64,000 nucleotides of DNA from Oryzias latipes (taxonomy: Eukaryota > Chordata > Actinopteri > Beloniformes > Adrianichthyidae). Made by a program: the position numbers and the translations under genes. Position 1 is the first letter of the stretch; each line of letters opens with the position of its first letter. Under the pieces are notes generated by a model that was given only the letters and a program-made list of their open reading frames with translations, was not told the origin of the DNA and did not search any database. The stretch spans positions 30,347,747 through 30,411,746 of the forward strand of contig NC_019867.2 in assembly GCF_002234675.1 (NCBI RefSeq), given 5' to 3'. Below are positions 1 through 12,122 of this stretch, in pieces.

Positions 1-326
1 CTTCTGCTGCTGCCACCGAAGAAGTTTTTCACAGAGTCAGGGATGAAGCGGCGGACCGGCTTGATGTCCATGGCGTCGCGGTCGCCTTCGGGGGGCTCAC
101 TGTCACTGGGGGAGTAGAAGCTCTCTGGCCCAACTGCTGGCTGTTCAGGAAGAGGAGGCGGGGGAAGGGGGTCCAAGCTGAATGCTGGCACCTTCGCCAT
201 TCCATTTAAGGTTGGTGGTGGTGGCGGGGGTAGCTGGGTATCCAGATATGGGGGGTCTGCAGTAACCTCGTCATAAATTGTAAAGTCCCTGGCTCTGTCG
301 AACCTTCCAAACCCTCTTGAAGACAT
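1..326 (-). CDS. marveld2: tricellulin (MARVEL domain protein 2), first coding exon, cut by window edge
   Basis: Reading the minus strand from the ATG at 326-324 gives an open frame to the window edge (108 codons plus 2 bases). The protein begins MSSRGFGRFDRARDFTIYDE, has two proline runs (TQLPPPPPPT and DPLPPPPLPEQP), then FYSPSDSEPP and DIKPVRRFIPDSVKNFFGG. The order YDEV, Y-D-T, DPLPPPPLP, FYSSD and LKPVRRFVPDSWKNFF is that of the cytosolic N-terminus of vertebrate tricellulin, a four-pass MARVEL protein of tricellular tight junctions. The MARVEL and occludin-like parts would lie to the left of the window. An AG (…CACACAG) sits 11 bases before the ATG, so a 5' UTR intron probably precedes this exon. 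Which of the fish paralogues (a or b) cannot be told. Confidence 0.88.
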   Translation of the reverse strand, partial: MSSRGFGRFDRARDFTIYDEVTADPPYLDTQLPPPPPPTLNGMAKVPAFSLDPLPPPPLPEQPAVGPESFYSPSDSEPPEGDRDAMDIKPVRRFIPDSVKNFFGGSSR

Positions 327-688
327 CTGGACCAGGACTGTGTGCCTTCTGTGGGACCAAACACAAGAGATTATTCTTCTGCAGAGTGGAGATTGGTCCC
401 ACATTGTTCTTTTAGGGCGGACCTGAACGGGACCCATGAGAGGAGCCCCAACCCCAGGCCTGTACCCCAGTGACACCAATCCAGGCAACGTTACAAAATC
501 TTTGATTGTACTTCTCATAAAGGGGTTCTGAACCACTTTTTGTCTGGCTCATCACTCAGGACCTTTTTCCCATGAGAGACCCTACCAGTCTCACGAACAG
601 TATGGTCTCTGTAGGACTTAGCTAGTTCTACAAAGGGGTTAAAACTGACAAAAAGTGACTTAAAAAGAAAAATTGTTATTAGATAGGC
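327..688. other. upstream of marveld2, no further gene seen
   Basis: Probable 5' UTR boundary and start of an upstream intron or promoter of marveld2 on the minus strand. Nothing else is recognisable. Confidence 0.4.
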
Positions 689-1272
689 CAGCAGTCCCCA
701 ACCCCCGGGCCGCGGACCAGTACCGGTCCGTGGGTCATTTGGTACCGGGCCGCACAGAAAGAATAAATAACTTACATTACTTCTGGTTAATTTTTTCTGA
801 ATCTGAAAGATTTATTATTTTGAAAAATTGCCAGATTCTCTGTTACATCCGTCTATGTCAGTCTTGACGCAGGCGAAGGCGCTCTTCTCGGTCACGCAAT
901 AGGTTACCACTATAATAAAACCCAGGAGCTAGCAAAATGAGTAAAAAACAAACTTCTTTGGAAAGTTATTTGCCAAGGGGAAAACGCCCAGCCAGGAGAC
1001 AGAAGTGGAGCCCTCGACTTCCAAAAAAAGAAAGCTACATTTAATAGACAGCACTTTTTTGTAGCACCATGAGTGTTGGAAGGGGGGATGATGATGAGAC
1101 CTGTGCGATGTACGATGACATGCATGTTAAAGCTCAGGGTTCGTCTTGTCACGTCTCTGTTCCTCCTTTGTCGTAGCATTGCTTCATTAATCGTCCTCCA
1201 CATTTTAAAGACTGGTCCGTGAAATCTTTGCATCATACCGGTCCGCAGCATTAAAAAGGTTGAGGACCGCTG
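689..1272 (+). mobile_element. non-autonomous hAT element with remnant of transposase start
   Basis: The ends are inverted repeats: left CAGCAGTCCCCAACC, right GGTTGAGGACCGCTG (its complement is CAGCGGTCCTCAACC). Both are followed inward by the CCGGGCCGCGGACCAGTACC type of sequence typical of Charlie-like hAT elements. The flanks AGATAGGC (681-688) and AGATAAGT (1273-1280) are an imperfect 8-bp target duplication (6 of 8). Inside, an ATG at 937 opens a 35-codon frame starting MSKKQTSLESYLPRGKRP, which resembles the N-terminus of ZBED-type hAT transposases; the rest of the transposase is gone. At 584 bp it is a deletion derivative. Confidence 0.8.
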
Positions 1273-1280
1273 AGATAAGT

Positions 1281-2889
1281 AACCTGAAAGGGTTTACTAT
1301 GCTAGAAATACATGTGTTAGGGTTAGTGTTTACAGACCCACTCCAATACAAATTGTGTTTTTGGTGTTTTTAAAAATGCTCTCATGGCATTTTTCTTATA
1401 ATGGAGGAATTGTACATATATTTATTATTATACCGCCACTGTTAGGTTGGGGGTGTGAGTGGGGGAGCATGTAAAAGTGGCTTTCCTGCAAATGGGTGGC
1501 AGGAAGGGGGGCGGGGTTGCTCCAAGCCAATGTTTCACCACAACTCAGAGTTGAATTTCTAAGGAACTCCTGCGGCTCTGCAGAAACTATGTCCTAGAAA
1601 ATGACAGTTTTTTAAATACGTCATAATCATAATTACAAGAGCACTGGAAATGCTTTGGAAATAGATCAAAAGATGATTGGAGCGGGACTAAAATACAGAT
1701 ATGTACTTGGTGGTCTACCAAAGTGTGACCACATTGTGATGCTACAGTGAATCAAAGCCAGGTGACAAAATAAGTCCTCAAGTTCCTCAAACGCCAAAAA
1801 ACATTCATTAAAACCATTCTAACCACAAAAGCTTTTTTAGAATGGTCATTCCAAACCATTCATATCACACTATTGGTTTAGACATCAGACTCTTAAATAG
1901 GGACCCAATGCCTCCCTGCGTTTTATGGGGGGGGCGAACCACCCAAAAGGTTCTCAAACGCGGCTGTGTCTGCATCTCCCTGCTTCCTCAGAGGATGGGT
2001 CCAATGCAAATAACTGACTTCACACCAGGAGTGTGATAACTAATGGGACTTAAATTTAAACTTAACAATACAGTTGAAGTTTTTAATCCTTTCCACCCAT
2101 CCATTGTCTGACCCCACTAAATCCCTTTTAGGATCAAGCGGTTGCTGGAGCCTGTCCCAGGTGCACCCTGGATCTGTCGCAAGTCCATTGAAAGTAATTT
2201 TAATTATTTGTTCTGAATAATTGTGTTTATTGTCCTACAGTTGAGATGACCAACAGGCCACACCCCCTGCCTGATCAGCTTTGTGCTTAGAAAACCATCA
2301 TCACTGTCTGTCTGCAGAAAAACGTCAATCACATCATAGAGAAGCCCAACATGGTAAAATTATCATGTATTCTTCAAGTCTGAGCCACCATCAACAGCTG
2401 ATTCAGCTTTAATGGAAAGACCCCCCCCCAAACATTGCCCCTCCATATAAGAGTTCTCCTCTAACCCTGACTGAGACCTGACCGCCCACGAGCCAACTCT
2501 TCACCTTCATCACACACACCCACGGCTTGCGCTCCTGATATAACAACACCTGAGCTCACAGAGTCCCAGAAAAGCTGTCCAAACATGTCCCCACTCAGAG
2601 GATCCACGGGGGACATCCGGTTCCCGTGGACATCTGGGAGACTCACCTTCTGATGGCTCTTTGCGTTGCTCTGCCGTGCTCCTACTGAACCGGGTTTGGC
2701 TGGAGACAGGAAGGACAGGTGTCCTCGTCACCCAGACTCCCCTAGCCAGTCTGACAAGCCTTGTGGTGCGTTCACTGCCTCCTCCAGTGTCAGAATTGTC
2801 ACTATTCACTCAAACTAAGATAGAATAATTTTCTCAGCCAACAATACAAACGTATTTAACAAACTGCTCTCAAGCTGTGGTTTAAGGAA
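1281..2889. other. intergenic, no gene recognised
   Basis: AT-rich sequence with short G-rich and C-rich runs (for example near 1440-1510). Short open frames here have no recognisable protein and no splice context. Nothing firm to annotate. Confidence 0.5.
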
Positions 2890-3800
2890 GAGACCTCCTC
2901 ATCCTCATAGTATTATTGACGGTTAGGTCACCTGTCCTCTTCTGTGGGCTTTGTGGGGCTCTGAGCACAAGATTTGTTCGAGGTAGAATTCCTGGGGGCG
3001 TGGCTATCCTCTGGAATGTTAAGAATGACGCTGTTGTTAATGTGAGACTTAATGTTGATTGGGCTGTTGGCTTGGAAATTAACATGGGTGATAAGAAATT
3101 TATAATTCTAAATGTCTACATGCCCCATGAGTCTTATCTATTGGAAGATGAATTCTTACACAAATTAGCATTCATAAAAACATTTATTGAGGATAGCAGC
3201 TCGACTTATGGGAGAACTGTTATGGGAGATTTTAATGCTGTTCTCTCAAATAACTCATCAATATTTGGTAATCATTTAATCTCTTATTTGTAAAGAAAAT
3301 AATCTCACTTTATCAAGTAGAATACTTCTCCCAGAGACAAGCTTTACTTATATCAGTGATGCCTGGCATTCCACCTCATGGCTGGACCACTGTATCTGTA
3401 CTGCGGATGCTCATGCTTCTCTGAGTGATATGGATATCCTGTATAATTTGGCTTCCTCAGATCACATACCAGTAGTCTTCTCTTTAAATGTGGCAAATAT
3501 ACTATCTCTTGTGACCAAAGAAAATAATGATCTTACAGAGAACCTTGATTGGTTCAAAGTTACAAATGAGGATTCAATAAATACACAGCAAACACAGATG
3601 CTTCATCTCAGTTTTGGGATACAAACACTTTTAAAAGTCTGCTCTGACTATGGCAGAGACTTTGATATTATCTACAATCCTTCTAAAAGCAGAATAATGA
3701 TTGTAAGGACCTAAGATGACAAAAATGTAAACTTTCCTGTTTTTAAGCTTTGTGGAAAGCCTCTGGAACAAACCTCAACTATCAAATATCTTGGACATTT
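2890..3800 (+). mobile_element. non-LTR retrotransposon remnant (endonuclease plus a scrap of reverse transcriptase)
   Basis: The frame from 2916 contains GGVAILWNVKNDAVVNV, IILNVYMPHE and VMGDFNAVLS, the order seen in apurinic endonuclease domains of LINEs (the GDFN motif is diagnostic). After a frameshift near 3290 the domain continues with SWLDHC (about 3380) and SSDHIPVVFS (about 3450), the catalytic SDH end. Directly after this, about 3640, comes LLKVCSDYGRDF followed by NPSKSRIMIV and KYLGH, which belong well downstream of the reverse transcriptase active site. The copy therefore lost most of its reverse transcriptase by internal deletion and is dead. Clade not assigned. Confidence 0.8.
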
Positions 3801-6036
3801 AGCACGTTAGCTGTGCAGATGTGTCTTGGTGGGGGGGGGGTCATTGTCAAATTTGTTGGGAGTGACAGTGATTGACAGCTACTCAGTATTTTATCAGACT
3901 GGTTTATAACAAACAGTTCTGCCATCAGCATGAGCTGAGAGCAGCAGGAAAATGTATGAAAAAGGAGGAAGAATTTAGCGAAAAGTGGTTCACTTGAAGT
4001 TTATCTTATTACATGTACCTGAGTATAAGTATAGCTAGTATTAAAGTACTTACATATATATAGTATATAGTTAACTTAAAGCATACATTGTGACTTCTAG
4101 TAAAGACAAAGTATACTTGTGGTAAATTTTAATAGACTACTTTTCGTTTTGACTCAGGTTGGAGCTGTGTTGAGCAGATGCATTTCTCACATTTTTAGTG
4201 ACTAATATTTCCTTCACCATTGTTTTTCCTAAGTGTTTTAAGTACCTCTAATTATGACACTACAACATCATTTGTAAACAGCATTAGTTTGTTTTTCTTT
4301 TACGTTTCAGTTTTGTTATTGCTCTCAAAGGGAAATGACTCTACGTTTTAATCTCTACATTAAATTGCTTCTTGGCTTCTGAATTTGTCTTTTTTATATT
4401 TTTTTCTTCTATAACGTTTTACCTTGCTTGTGGGAAACGTGTCCCAAGCAAATCTTTGATTAGATTTGATGTAGTGAACCTGGAGTGTGATGTCCCTTTT
4501 TAAATGGCAGCAGAAGTCAGTGGATGATTGAAGGATTGTGACTCTGTCAACGTGACAGAACACAGAATGCTGGACACGGCCTCGTCAGGAATCAGCTTGA
4601 GAGCAGGTGTAACAGCCTACAGGTGCTTTTCACGTTTCTTTTTTTATGTTGTCTAACTCTTAAACTCTTCCTCCTCACCCTGTCTCTGTTCAGCACCTGA
4701 AGGATGTCAGCTCAAACCCCACACGTGTTTTTCCTCCTGCTCCTCTGGGTTTCCCACAGCACTCAAACGTCTCTCTGAGGACATTTGTTTATTTCTGGAG
4801 GAGACCACGCCCATGAATGCACGGACAGACTCCGCCCCTTAAAAGACAGGATGTGAAACCTGTGTGAAACTAAAGGGGGGGATGATGTTTGTAACAAACT
4901 AAAGAGTTGAAACCATGCTGGAAACCATTTTATGTGTAATCTTCAGATGATCAGCAGCTGACAGGAAGACAAATATTTTCACCTCTGCAAGGATGCACAA
5001 AAAAATAAAACTTCCAAATCTGCTGCTCTTTTCTGGAATCTCCAAGGTTTTCTTCATGGAGCGGTCCTCTGAACACTTTGCTTTTCTTAATGCTTCATGC
5101 AAACAACAGGAGGATGGGACTCCATGACGCCATTTCTGTTTTTAGCTGTAAGATGGCCAACATTGTTGAGAAGATGATTCAGATCAGAAGCAGGAGTTCA
5201 CTTCAGACAAGATGTGAAAAACCTTCAGAGATTCAGAAAAACTATTCACAGATTTGTTGGGGCTCCGGCTGTGCATAGAAAGCAGGACGAGTCTTTAGCT
5301 GTGATGGATAATCACAGGGAGACCTTTGACCTCTGCAGGAAGAGCTGTGGGCTCAAAATGAAGACGAGTATTCTCAGGTGGACAGAACGTCACTCAGCAC
5401 CTCCGGTTTTTCCCCCACAGCTCCTCCTCCAAGCTCTTCAAGTTTCTATCGTTACAACTTTCCTTTGTTTTCAGTTTTTTTACCTGTCTGACTGCCACCT
5501 CAGGAAAAGTGATCAATGACGCTGCTGTTAAAGATTTTAAATGTTTAAATACTTTCAAATTGAAGTGTGTTTTTTTTAAAAACCATTTATGGTAAAGTAT
5601 TTATGGTAACACGCTATTCTATTCTATTCTAAACATCAGACTCTATGGTCCTATAGAGCCCGTCCCACAGAGGACCACAGGGAACTAGAGCAATTACTGG
5701 CTCCAAATCCACAACACTCTTAGCAAAATGTAGCACATGTAAAGTTTATTTTATTGAGTATATTGCAGTATAAGTATATCGAGTATACGACAGACTATGC
5801 ATGTGTAGAGGAAGCATACTGGCTGAATACTTCTTCAGACTAAATTAGAACATTTTAAGTTTATAGATAGTATATAAACAGTAAACTTCAAGTACACTGC
5901 CTCACTGAACTAAGTATACTAGCAGTATACTTCAATAGACTACCTTTTGCTAAGTGCGCCCGTAAGGACTGGATAGACAAAGAGGGGCAAACATAGATCC
6001 TCAAACATTCGGTGTAAATAAATAGGCCACATGAAA
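3801..6036. other. intergenic; AGTATACT-rich degenerate repeat copies
   Basis: Two stretches, about 4010-4150 and 5690-5970, are rich in AGTATAC, AAGTATA and TATACTT words and both end in similar text (ATAGACTAC followed by CTTTT or TTTTCG), so they look like diverged copies of one AT-rich inverted-repeat element. A C/G run lies at 3828. No gene seen. Confidence 0.4.
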
Positions 6037-7154
6037 CAGGGCTGCCAACTATCACGCATTTGATTGATCTCTCACGCCACACCTCTATTTCTAAAAACGA
6101 AATGCACCTAAAGTCACTTTTTCCAGTTTGATTTTTTTAAATGATTTTTTCAGGCTGAAGCATAGCTTAGGCCTGCAGAGACTGTGGTGAGTAGTCCATT
6201 ACATTAAGTGGGATTCTTTGTTTGCACGGCGGTGGGCGCATGGTTTCTGCGCGCGCGCAATATACCATTACTGTGTCGCATCATCATTTCTCAAGTTAAA
6301 CGTCATCAGAGTCCCTCTACTTTGATTTTTACCTTCCAGGTATGTATTTTGAGTTTTTGTGGCAATTAGTTCTGAATACTATTAACTGACTTTAAGGATA
6401 ACTCGTTTTAAAACCTTTTTATTTTTCATTTTGAGTATCTTGTAAACATAACGTGGAGACGCAGATCGTGTTTTTCATTATTGTAACGGCTCTGGTTACC
6501 GGAGCGAACAGGAGCGGAGCGAACAGCGCACAGACCACTGGTCACTAAAGCTTTACTCCCATACTCCCGCACAGCGGAATAAACGGGTGCTGCGGGTGTT
6601 TGGCACGGACTCCCTGACCGCACGCAAATGCTTTACGCACGGGACGTGCACGTGATACGTAAGAGCCCGCGGGATCCGCGTGGGATGCCCACACAAACTA
6701 CCCTCTGACTGTCTAATTTTCTCCTTTGGAACAGCGAGACTGCACACAAAAAGCACACACGCACCTGCCCCTTTAACCGCACTAACTGGATTTCTGCACA
6801 GTGGGAATTCGGGCTGCGGTGAAGTTAGCTTTAGGTTGGATGTTCCACTGACGTGCTGCGCGGATCCCCAGTGGGGTTTCTTAGGGACCGTCAACAAATT
6901 AACAAGTGCAACTAAATTGTACCGACCCAGCCGTTACGTCACTTTGGCGGGGAAGCGAAAGCTAAGCTGCTAATGAAGTGGCTTCATTGTATCGCAAGCC
7001 ATTTTAACATTAAAAAGTTAAGTTTGACCATCCGGAATTAACATTGTAGATATCACCAACGTTTTTCTGACTAGTCGTAATTACATTTTGGATGGTCGGA
7101 ATTGTAATTCAAGATAACTGTAACGTAATTGTGACTAGTCGAAACGACCGATAG

Positions 7155-7204
7155 AGATATATATAATGCAGTTTTGACTAGGCAAAACTGCATTATATAT
7201 ATCT
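7155..7204. repeat. perfect 22-bp hairpin
   Basis: The arm 7155-7176 is the exact reverse complement of 7183-7204, with a 6-base loop. It sits among the GATATC palindromes of the fold-back element. Confidence 0.9.
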
Positions 7205-7804
7205 ACAATTCAGTTACAGATATCCGTAATTCATAAAGTGGACATCTGCAACTGAATTGTAGATATCTGTACTTGTAAACCCCGTGCAAATGAATGGTGA
7301 AAGTGATGTCATTTGTCCTAGGAATAATATCTTTGATGATATCTGAAATTACAATTATGGATAGGAAGAATGCAGTTGCAGATATCTGGAATGTTCTCTA
7401 TGACTAGGCAAACCTGAAATACAGATATCTGCAATACACATCCAGTCTAGCTTTTCAATGTTAAAATGGCTTTCCAAAGTCTCTGCCTCATACACCTCAT
7501 GACCTTGGACAGCCTCAGGGAGGAAGAAACAGGCAGAAAATCAAAGTTTACTGTTCAGCATTAAGCCCATTTATTTAAGCACACGCGAGCAACCCAAACA
7601 GCATGGATGTCACTTCTACTTCCAGCCCTCTCACTCAAGGTTTTCACACCAAGATTCCCCACTTCCCATGAATCATGGGGGCTGAAGGCGGGGCTAGCTC
7701 CCAGGTCGCTGCAATTTTTCGAATTGTGGCGTGGAATTACCTCTGAAATTTTAATCTAAAAATTCACATTAAATTTGTGTCATGAATGATTGCAAAATAA
7801 AGTG

Positions 7805-8095
7805 GTGTGTCTGATGTTGGGACATCAGTACCACAATTCGGCATTGGTTCCATCTCTTTGGGTCACGTGGTTTGGGAGCTATTGAAAAAGATGACCAGAA
7901 TTCATATGCAAACCTCTGGAATTTAGATATAAAAATGTATATAAAAATATTCATCATCTATCATTTTAAAACAATCTAGTGTGTCTGATGTTGGTATGTT
8001 GGAGCCACAATTCGCCAGATATTTGGAATCATAAAGTCACATGGTTTAGGAGCTGTTGAACAAAATATCAGAATATTAACTTCAAACCATTTTTC
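7805..8095 (+). repeat. two diverged tandem units of about 172 bp
   Basis: The text GTGTGTCTGATGTTGG…CCACAATTCG…TCACGTGGTTTGGGAGCTATTGAA begins at about 7807 and recurs at about 7979 with substitutions. The order of sub-motifs is conserved, so it is an old tandem duplication inside the fold-back element. Confidence 0.7.
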
Positions 8096-9399
8096 TCATA
8101 AAAACATTGCAAAATAAACAAAATCCTTTGAATAGAACTTGAGGGAATCTTTCATTGTAATTTGTTTCTTTTTGCAAAGCATTTAGTTTTGGGTTTGATC
8201 TGAAATCTTTGCCATATCATGCCCTTTTAACTTGTTGACGGTCCCTAAGAAACCCCACTGGGGATCCAACTTAAAACTAACTTCACCAAAGTTTTTTTTT
8301 TTTTATATGTATTTACTTGATACAGGGACAGCACATATTAATAGACATTCCTGTCAATATGCCAGTTAGCCAAAGGGCTATTTTCCATCTGCAGTCCCTA
8401 GGTAGATGTTTAAAATCAAACATTGTAACATTTTTTACAAACATTATTGTAAATTTAGTCAAAGGAATTGTAAGGCATTGTAAATTTTAAAAATATTGTT
8501 CTGCTCTGCAGAAAATTTAACTCGAGGCATCCATCATACATAGCAAGACAAAACAGAACAATAATACAATTTCATTAGTTGTAAGTGACCAAACAGGACC
8601 CCAATAAGACACAGTAGACATGACGATTGCCTGAAGATATGTTACAGAAACTGACAGAGACAAATGTGGCCTGATTTTACTCGCAGCCTGTGCTGAAACA
8701 CAACAGGAAATATGCTAAATGCTATTAAATAAGAAATTCATAGTCAGCCAAACCATTTTCTCATTGCTGAAATGCAGATATTAAAAAAGTTAACAGAAAA
8801 AAGTTCCAAAGAATTGGGTCTTGTCCCTATTGAATGGTGGAGAAAGCACTGAACTAATGCTTTTCTTTACAAAGACAAGAAATAGTTAATAGCTTATTGC
8901 ACTGTATGTTATTTATTTCTGACAGTTTACAGGAGCCAGACTGGTCCAGAGGCTTGTCACCATGCAAAGATGATCCTGGTGCTGCTCCCCTCAGATGTAA
9001 ACAAAACCAAGACCAGGAACAGTTTGGCCTTGGAGGAAACTTTATCATCGATAATGACATTTAAAACAGCAGGCCTTGAGCCGTGTTTCAAGTGGGAGCC
9101 ATTTACTAGAATTCTCAACGCCTCATAAACCGCCAAAGGTCATTACTAGAGGGAACAGAGTTTTAAATTTGCCTTGTGTCTGGTCTTAGTATGTAGTTTA
9201 GTTTGTTCCTCATGTTTTTAAAGTGAATCATTGATTTTTGTTGCTCTTTCAATTTTCTTTTTTTTTACCTCGTGGTGCTTTATTTAAAGAATTACACTGT
9301 CACAAAACTACCCTAGACTGGTCTTAGGACTTGCTGACGTATAGAGACTTATTTTTCCTGAGTCTCACTCCAAGCTTTTATGAAAAGTTGGCAGCCCTG

Positions 9400-9730
9400 C
9401 ATAAATGAATAACAGAAGAAAAATAAATGAAAGCATGATTAAAATCTTCGTAAACGCTAACAAATATTTTTGAAACAAACCATTCAAAAAGTATTCCTTG
9501 ACAAATGTATAAATGAATGAATCAATCGATACAAACAAAAAATAAATATTCGATTGACTAATTTATTCTTTGAATTAATTATTTGATGAATAATGAATGT
9601 ATCAATAATTAATGGATCAATGAGTGAGTGTGAAAAGAACAATTTAATGAATGAACGTTGAAAAGGGATCCTTCAGTCCTTCACTTCCTGTTTGTCACCA
9701 ATGTTGTGACGGCACATCGGCGCGCAGTGA
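9400..9730. other. AT-rich stretch with AATGAATGA-like words
   Basis: Simple-sequence-like run of ATGAATGAAT and AATAAAT words (9500-9640) just upstream of the sdf2l1 promoter. No gene. Confidence 0.5.
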
Positions 9731-9785
9731 CCAATCACGGGCGAGAACGAGCCCACGTGACAGGGACTTGGCACGTCGTGATTGG
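9731..9785. promoter_or_regulatory. sdf2l1 proximal promoter with ER-stress-like element
   Basis: A CCAAT box lies at 9731-9735, a CACGTG at 9754-9759 and an inverted CCAAT (ATTGG) at 9781-9785. Read on the minus strand, 9785-9767 gives CCAAT, nine bases, CCAAG: one base away from the ER stress response element CCAAT-N9-CCACG bound by NF-Y and ATF6. Mammalian SDF2L1 is known to be induced by ER stress, which fits. The start codon is about 60 bp downstream. Confidence 0.55.
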
Positions 9786-9843
9786 TGGAGTGCGGGAGGA
9801 AAGTCCCGCCTGCTGGTGCCGGTGTGTTTGAGTCAGGTCAGAG

Positions 9844-12122
9844 ATGGATGCTGCTGTCGCTTTTCGCGGGATTGTTGCCTCGGTTCTGTCGGTTCTGCTG
9901 CTACTGAGCTCCGGCTGCGGCGCCAAAGAACCGGAACTCAACCACGTGACGTGCGGCTCCCTGGTGAAGCTGCTGAACACGCGCCATAACGTCCGGCTGC
10001 ATTCACACGACGTCAAGTATGGTTCAGGTAAGAGACCGTCACCGTTCACTGAGGAGGTGCCGGTTCTGTTCAGAAACTGGACTTCTTTAAAGCGAAAGTA
10101 CAGCAGTCAATCCAGAACCCAGCAGACCCGTTTCACATGTGGACTGAAAGGGCCGAACTACGGAGGTTCTGCTCACCCTGCGGAGGGTTTCTGCGTACAG
10201 GGGCGTCACAAGCCTCTCTGGGGGCTGGGGGGGCAAACAAGGGCCCCTTTAACAGGTGTTCACCACCTACAATTCATCATTTCAAATAATTTATGCAAAA
10301 AGTTAGTATCCTGTTTGAAAAACAAATCATTAAAATATGAACAAAACCAGAACAATAAGCATTACCAGAATAATAATGTAAATAAATGTGACAACAAATA
10401 TTTATTATTGGGAGAGGGGGGGTAATCATTTGCCTGGATCACAGATGGGCATGTGGTGCCGCTGCCATTCCGGTTCTGGGGGTCTCTCGGATTTACTATG
10501 ATTTTGAATACTTTGATTTAAAAAAAAAGGTTTTAAATTCCAAACAAGTAACAGTTAAATGACACAAACGTGCAAAATATTAAAGCTCATTAGTGTTTCT
10601 GCTGTGGTCTCATGGGGGTCATTTGGGGGTGCAGATAATTCATAATATAGGTGGACCACACAGGATTCAATGTATAAAGTTATGTTTGTACCTCTGGAGT
10701 AAAAACAAAAAGCAAAAATAAAATCTGAACTGTTGCTGCAGACTAACCAGTGGAACAGGAGCGCATGAGTGTGGCTGCTGCACTGCTGCCCCCTTCTGGT
10801 GAAATATGAAACTGCTTTTTGTTGGATGCATTTTATTTAAGCTCCGCCCAACAGTACTGGCAATCATATTTAATACTTACGTCCTACTATAACCGCGTTC
10901 CTAGTAGTCTTTTAATCAGGATTATGATGTTTTTTCAATCCATAATCAATACAAATGTGTCGTTTTCTAGGACATAACTCGCCCCCCCCCGTCTCTCACT
11001 GTTGCTGACGCTCTCTCCTGCTAGCTTACAGCCCTTCACAACCCCAAGCTAGCATTGGCGGTGCGAAAAAATGGCGATCAGTATCAGAGCCATCCAGGTG
11101 TGACGTTTTCAGCCTGATTCAAGCTCGGACCAGGAAAACAAAGAGCTTGTGGCCCCGCCCACTTACTTTCTGTCACAAATCTTTTTCCAGCTGCATCTTT
11201 TCGTCGGCTCCAGAATCACAAAGATTTTGATTGAAAAAATGTAGACACGCCTCCATTAGAACAAACCGAACCACTCCCCTCAGGTGCTGTTCACGCAACA
11301 CAAAGACCATCCCTGAGTTCCTGTGAGGCGTTCATGAACCTCTGAGGGATTTTCCAACCCCACAGGTGGTCTTCCTGGTCCGGACCCTGATGGGTCTTTG
11401 ATTCAGAGACTCTTTTGAGCAGAGACCTGCTTTATCTGGACCCCACAAGATAGCACAAGGGGTAATATTTTCATTGTTCACCTGTGCGTGTGTGTTTGTG
11501 TGTGCAGGCAGCGGGCAGCAGTCTGTAACCGGGGTGGAGACCGCCGAGGACGCCAACAGTTACTGGCAGATCCGGGGGAAACCGGACCGTCCGTGTCAGC
11601 GCGGGTCGCCCATCAAGTGCGGCCAGGCCGTCCGCATCACGCACATGAAGACGGGCCGGAACCTCCACTCCCATCATTTCAGTTCCCCGCTGTCCAACAA
11701 CCAGGTAAGCGGCTCCCTTTGCTGAGGGGGAGGGGTCTAAACTGGTTCTGCTCGGGTTCTGGTGTCGGGCACAGTGGGGTGTTCCCGTGGTGCTGTTGTG
11801 GTCCGGATCAGCAGGTCACCGATCCGTGTCTCGCGTCCCGCAGGAGGTCAGCGCCTTTGGCGAGAACGGCCAGGGCGACGACCTGGACGTGTGGACGGTC
11901 CAGTGCGACGGCGTGCTGTGGGAGCGAGACGAGGCGGTGCGGTTCAAGCACGTGGGCACCGAGGTGTTCCTGAGCGTCACGGGCGAGCAGTACGGACACC
12001 CCATCCGAGGCCAGCGCGAGGTGCACGGCATGAGCTCCCCCACCCAGCACAGCTGGTGGCGCACCATGGAGGGGGTCTTCATCCAGCCCAGCATGGAGCC
12101 GCTGCGCCACGACGAGCTCTGA
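9844..12122 (+). CDS. sdf2l1: stromal cell-derived factor 2-like 1, ER-resident MIR-domain protein
   Basis: Three coding exons: 9844-10027, 11508-11704 and 11844-12122, all with GT-AG borders, giving 219 residues (human about 221). The start gives a hydrophobic signal peptide (residues 1 to about 27, VASVLSVLLLLSSGCGA), followed by VTCGSLVKLLNTRHNVRLHS, SGQQSVTGVE, NSYWQIRG, HFSSPLSNNQEVSAFGE and FLSVTGEQYG, the three MIR repeats of the SDF2 family. The last four residues HDEL are the ER retention signal. The family works with the ER chaperones BiP and ERdj3 to hold misfolded proteins in solution. SDF2L1 is preferred over SDF2 because of the HDEL end and linkage to top3b and ppm1f. Intron 1 carries a copy of repeat R1 and a MITE end. 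A polyadenylation signal follows 557 bp after the stop. Confidence 0.96.
10925..11245 (+). repeat. repeat family R1, copy A (sdf2l1 intron 1)
   Basis: Shares TCGTTTTCTAGGACATA, GCTAGCTTACAGCCC and GGAAAACAAAGAGCTTGTGG with copies at 28.0, 41.9, 45.1 and 48.1 kb. Translated, it retains the trace PDSSSDQENKEL of a motif shared with the other copies, with a stop just upstream. Confidence 0.7.
11431..11462. mobile_element. end fragment of TTAA-type palindromic MITE
   Basis: ATCTGGACCCCACAAGATAG followed by CACAAGGGG matches one arm of the palindrome family best seen at 14342-14452. Only the one end is present. Confidence 0.7.

Larger units (their letters stand above)
6818..8287. mobile_element. 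fold-back element with long inverted arms, nested in the preceding element
   Basis: The left arm 6818-6902 (GGTGAAGTTAGCTTT…GGACCGTCAACAA) reappears as its reverse complement at 8227-8287. The arms match over about 60 bases, and the left arm carries an extra segment of about 24 bases near 6841-6864. The interior is built of GATATCTG and TTACAGATATC type palindromes (7020-7450). Confidence 0.75.
6037..9399. mobile_element. composite region bounded by hAT-type inverted ends
   Basis: The left end starts CAGGGCTGCCAACT and the right end finishes AGTTGGCAGCCCTG, exact complements over 14 bases, and both continue with CACGC or GAGTGAGAC type sequence typical of a widespread fish hAT family. The flanking octamers (ACATGAAA and CATAAATG) do not form a clean target duplication. 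The 3.4 kb interior holds another inverted-repeat element (6818-8287) and, near 8290-8400, text resembling a LINE 3' tail (GATACAGGGACAGCACATAT). No transposase frame remains. Confidence 0.55.

Noticed and set aside
6037-9399. A single clean hAT insertion
   Set aside because: The inverted ends match, but no 8-bp target duplication is visible, so the two ends may come from separate copies.
9767-9785. Exact ER stress element
   Set aside because: One base differs from CCAAT-N9-CCACG, so it is listed as element-like only.
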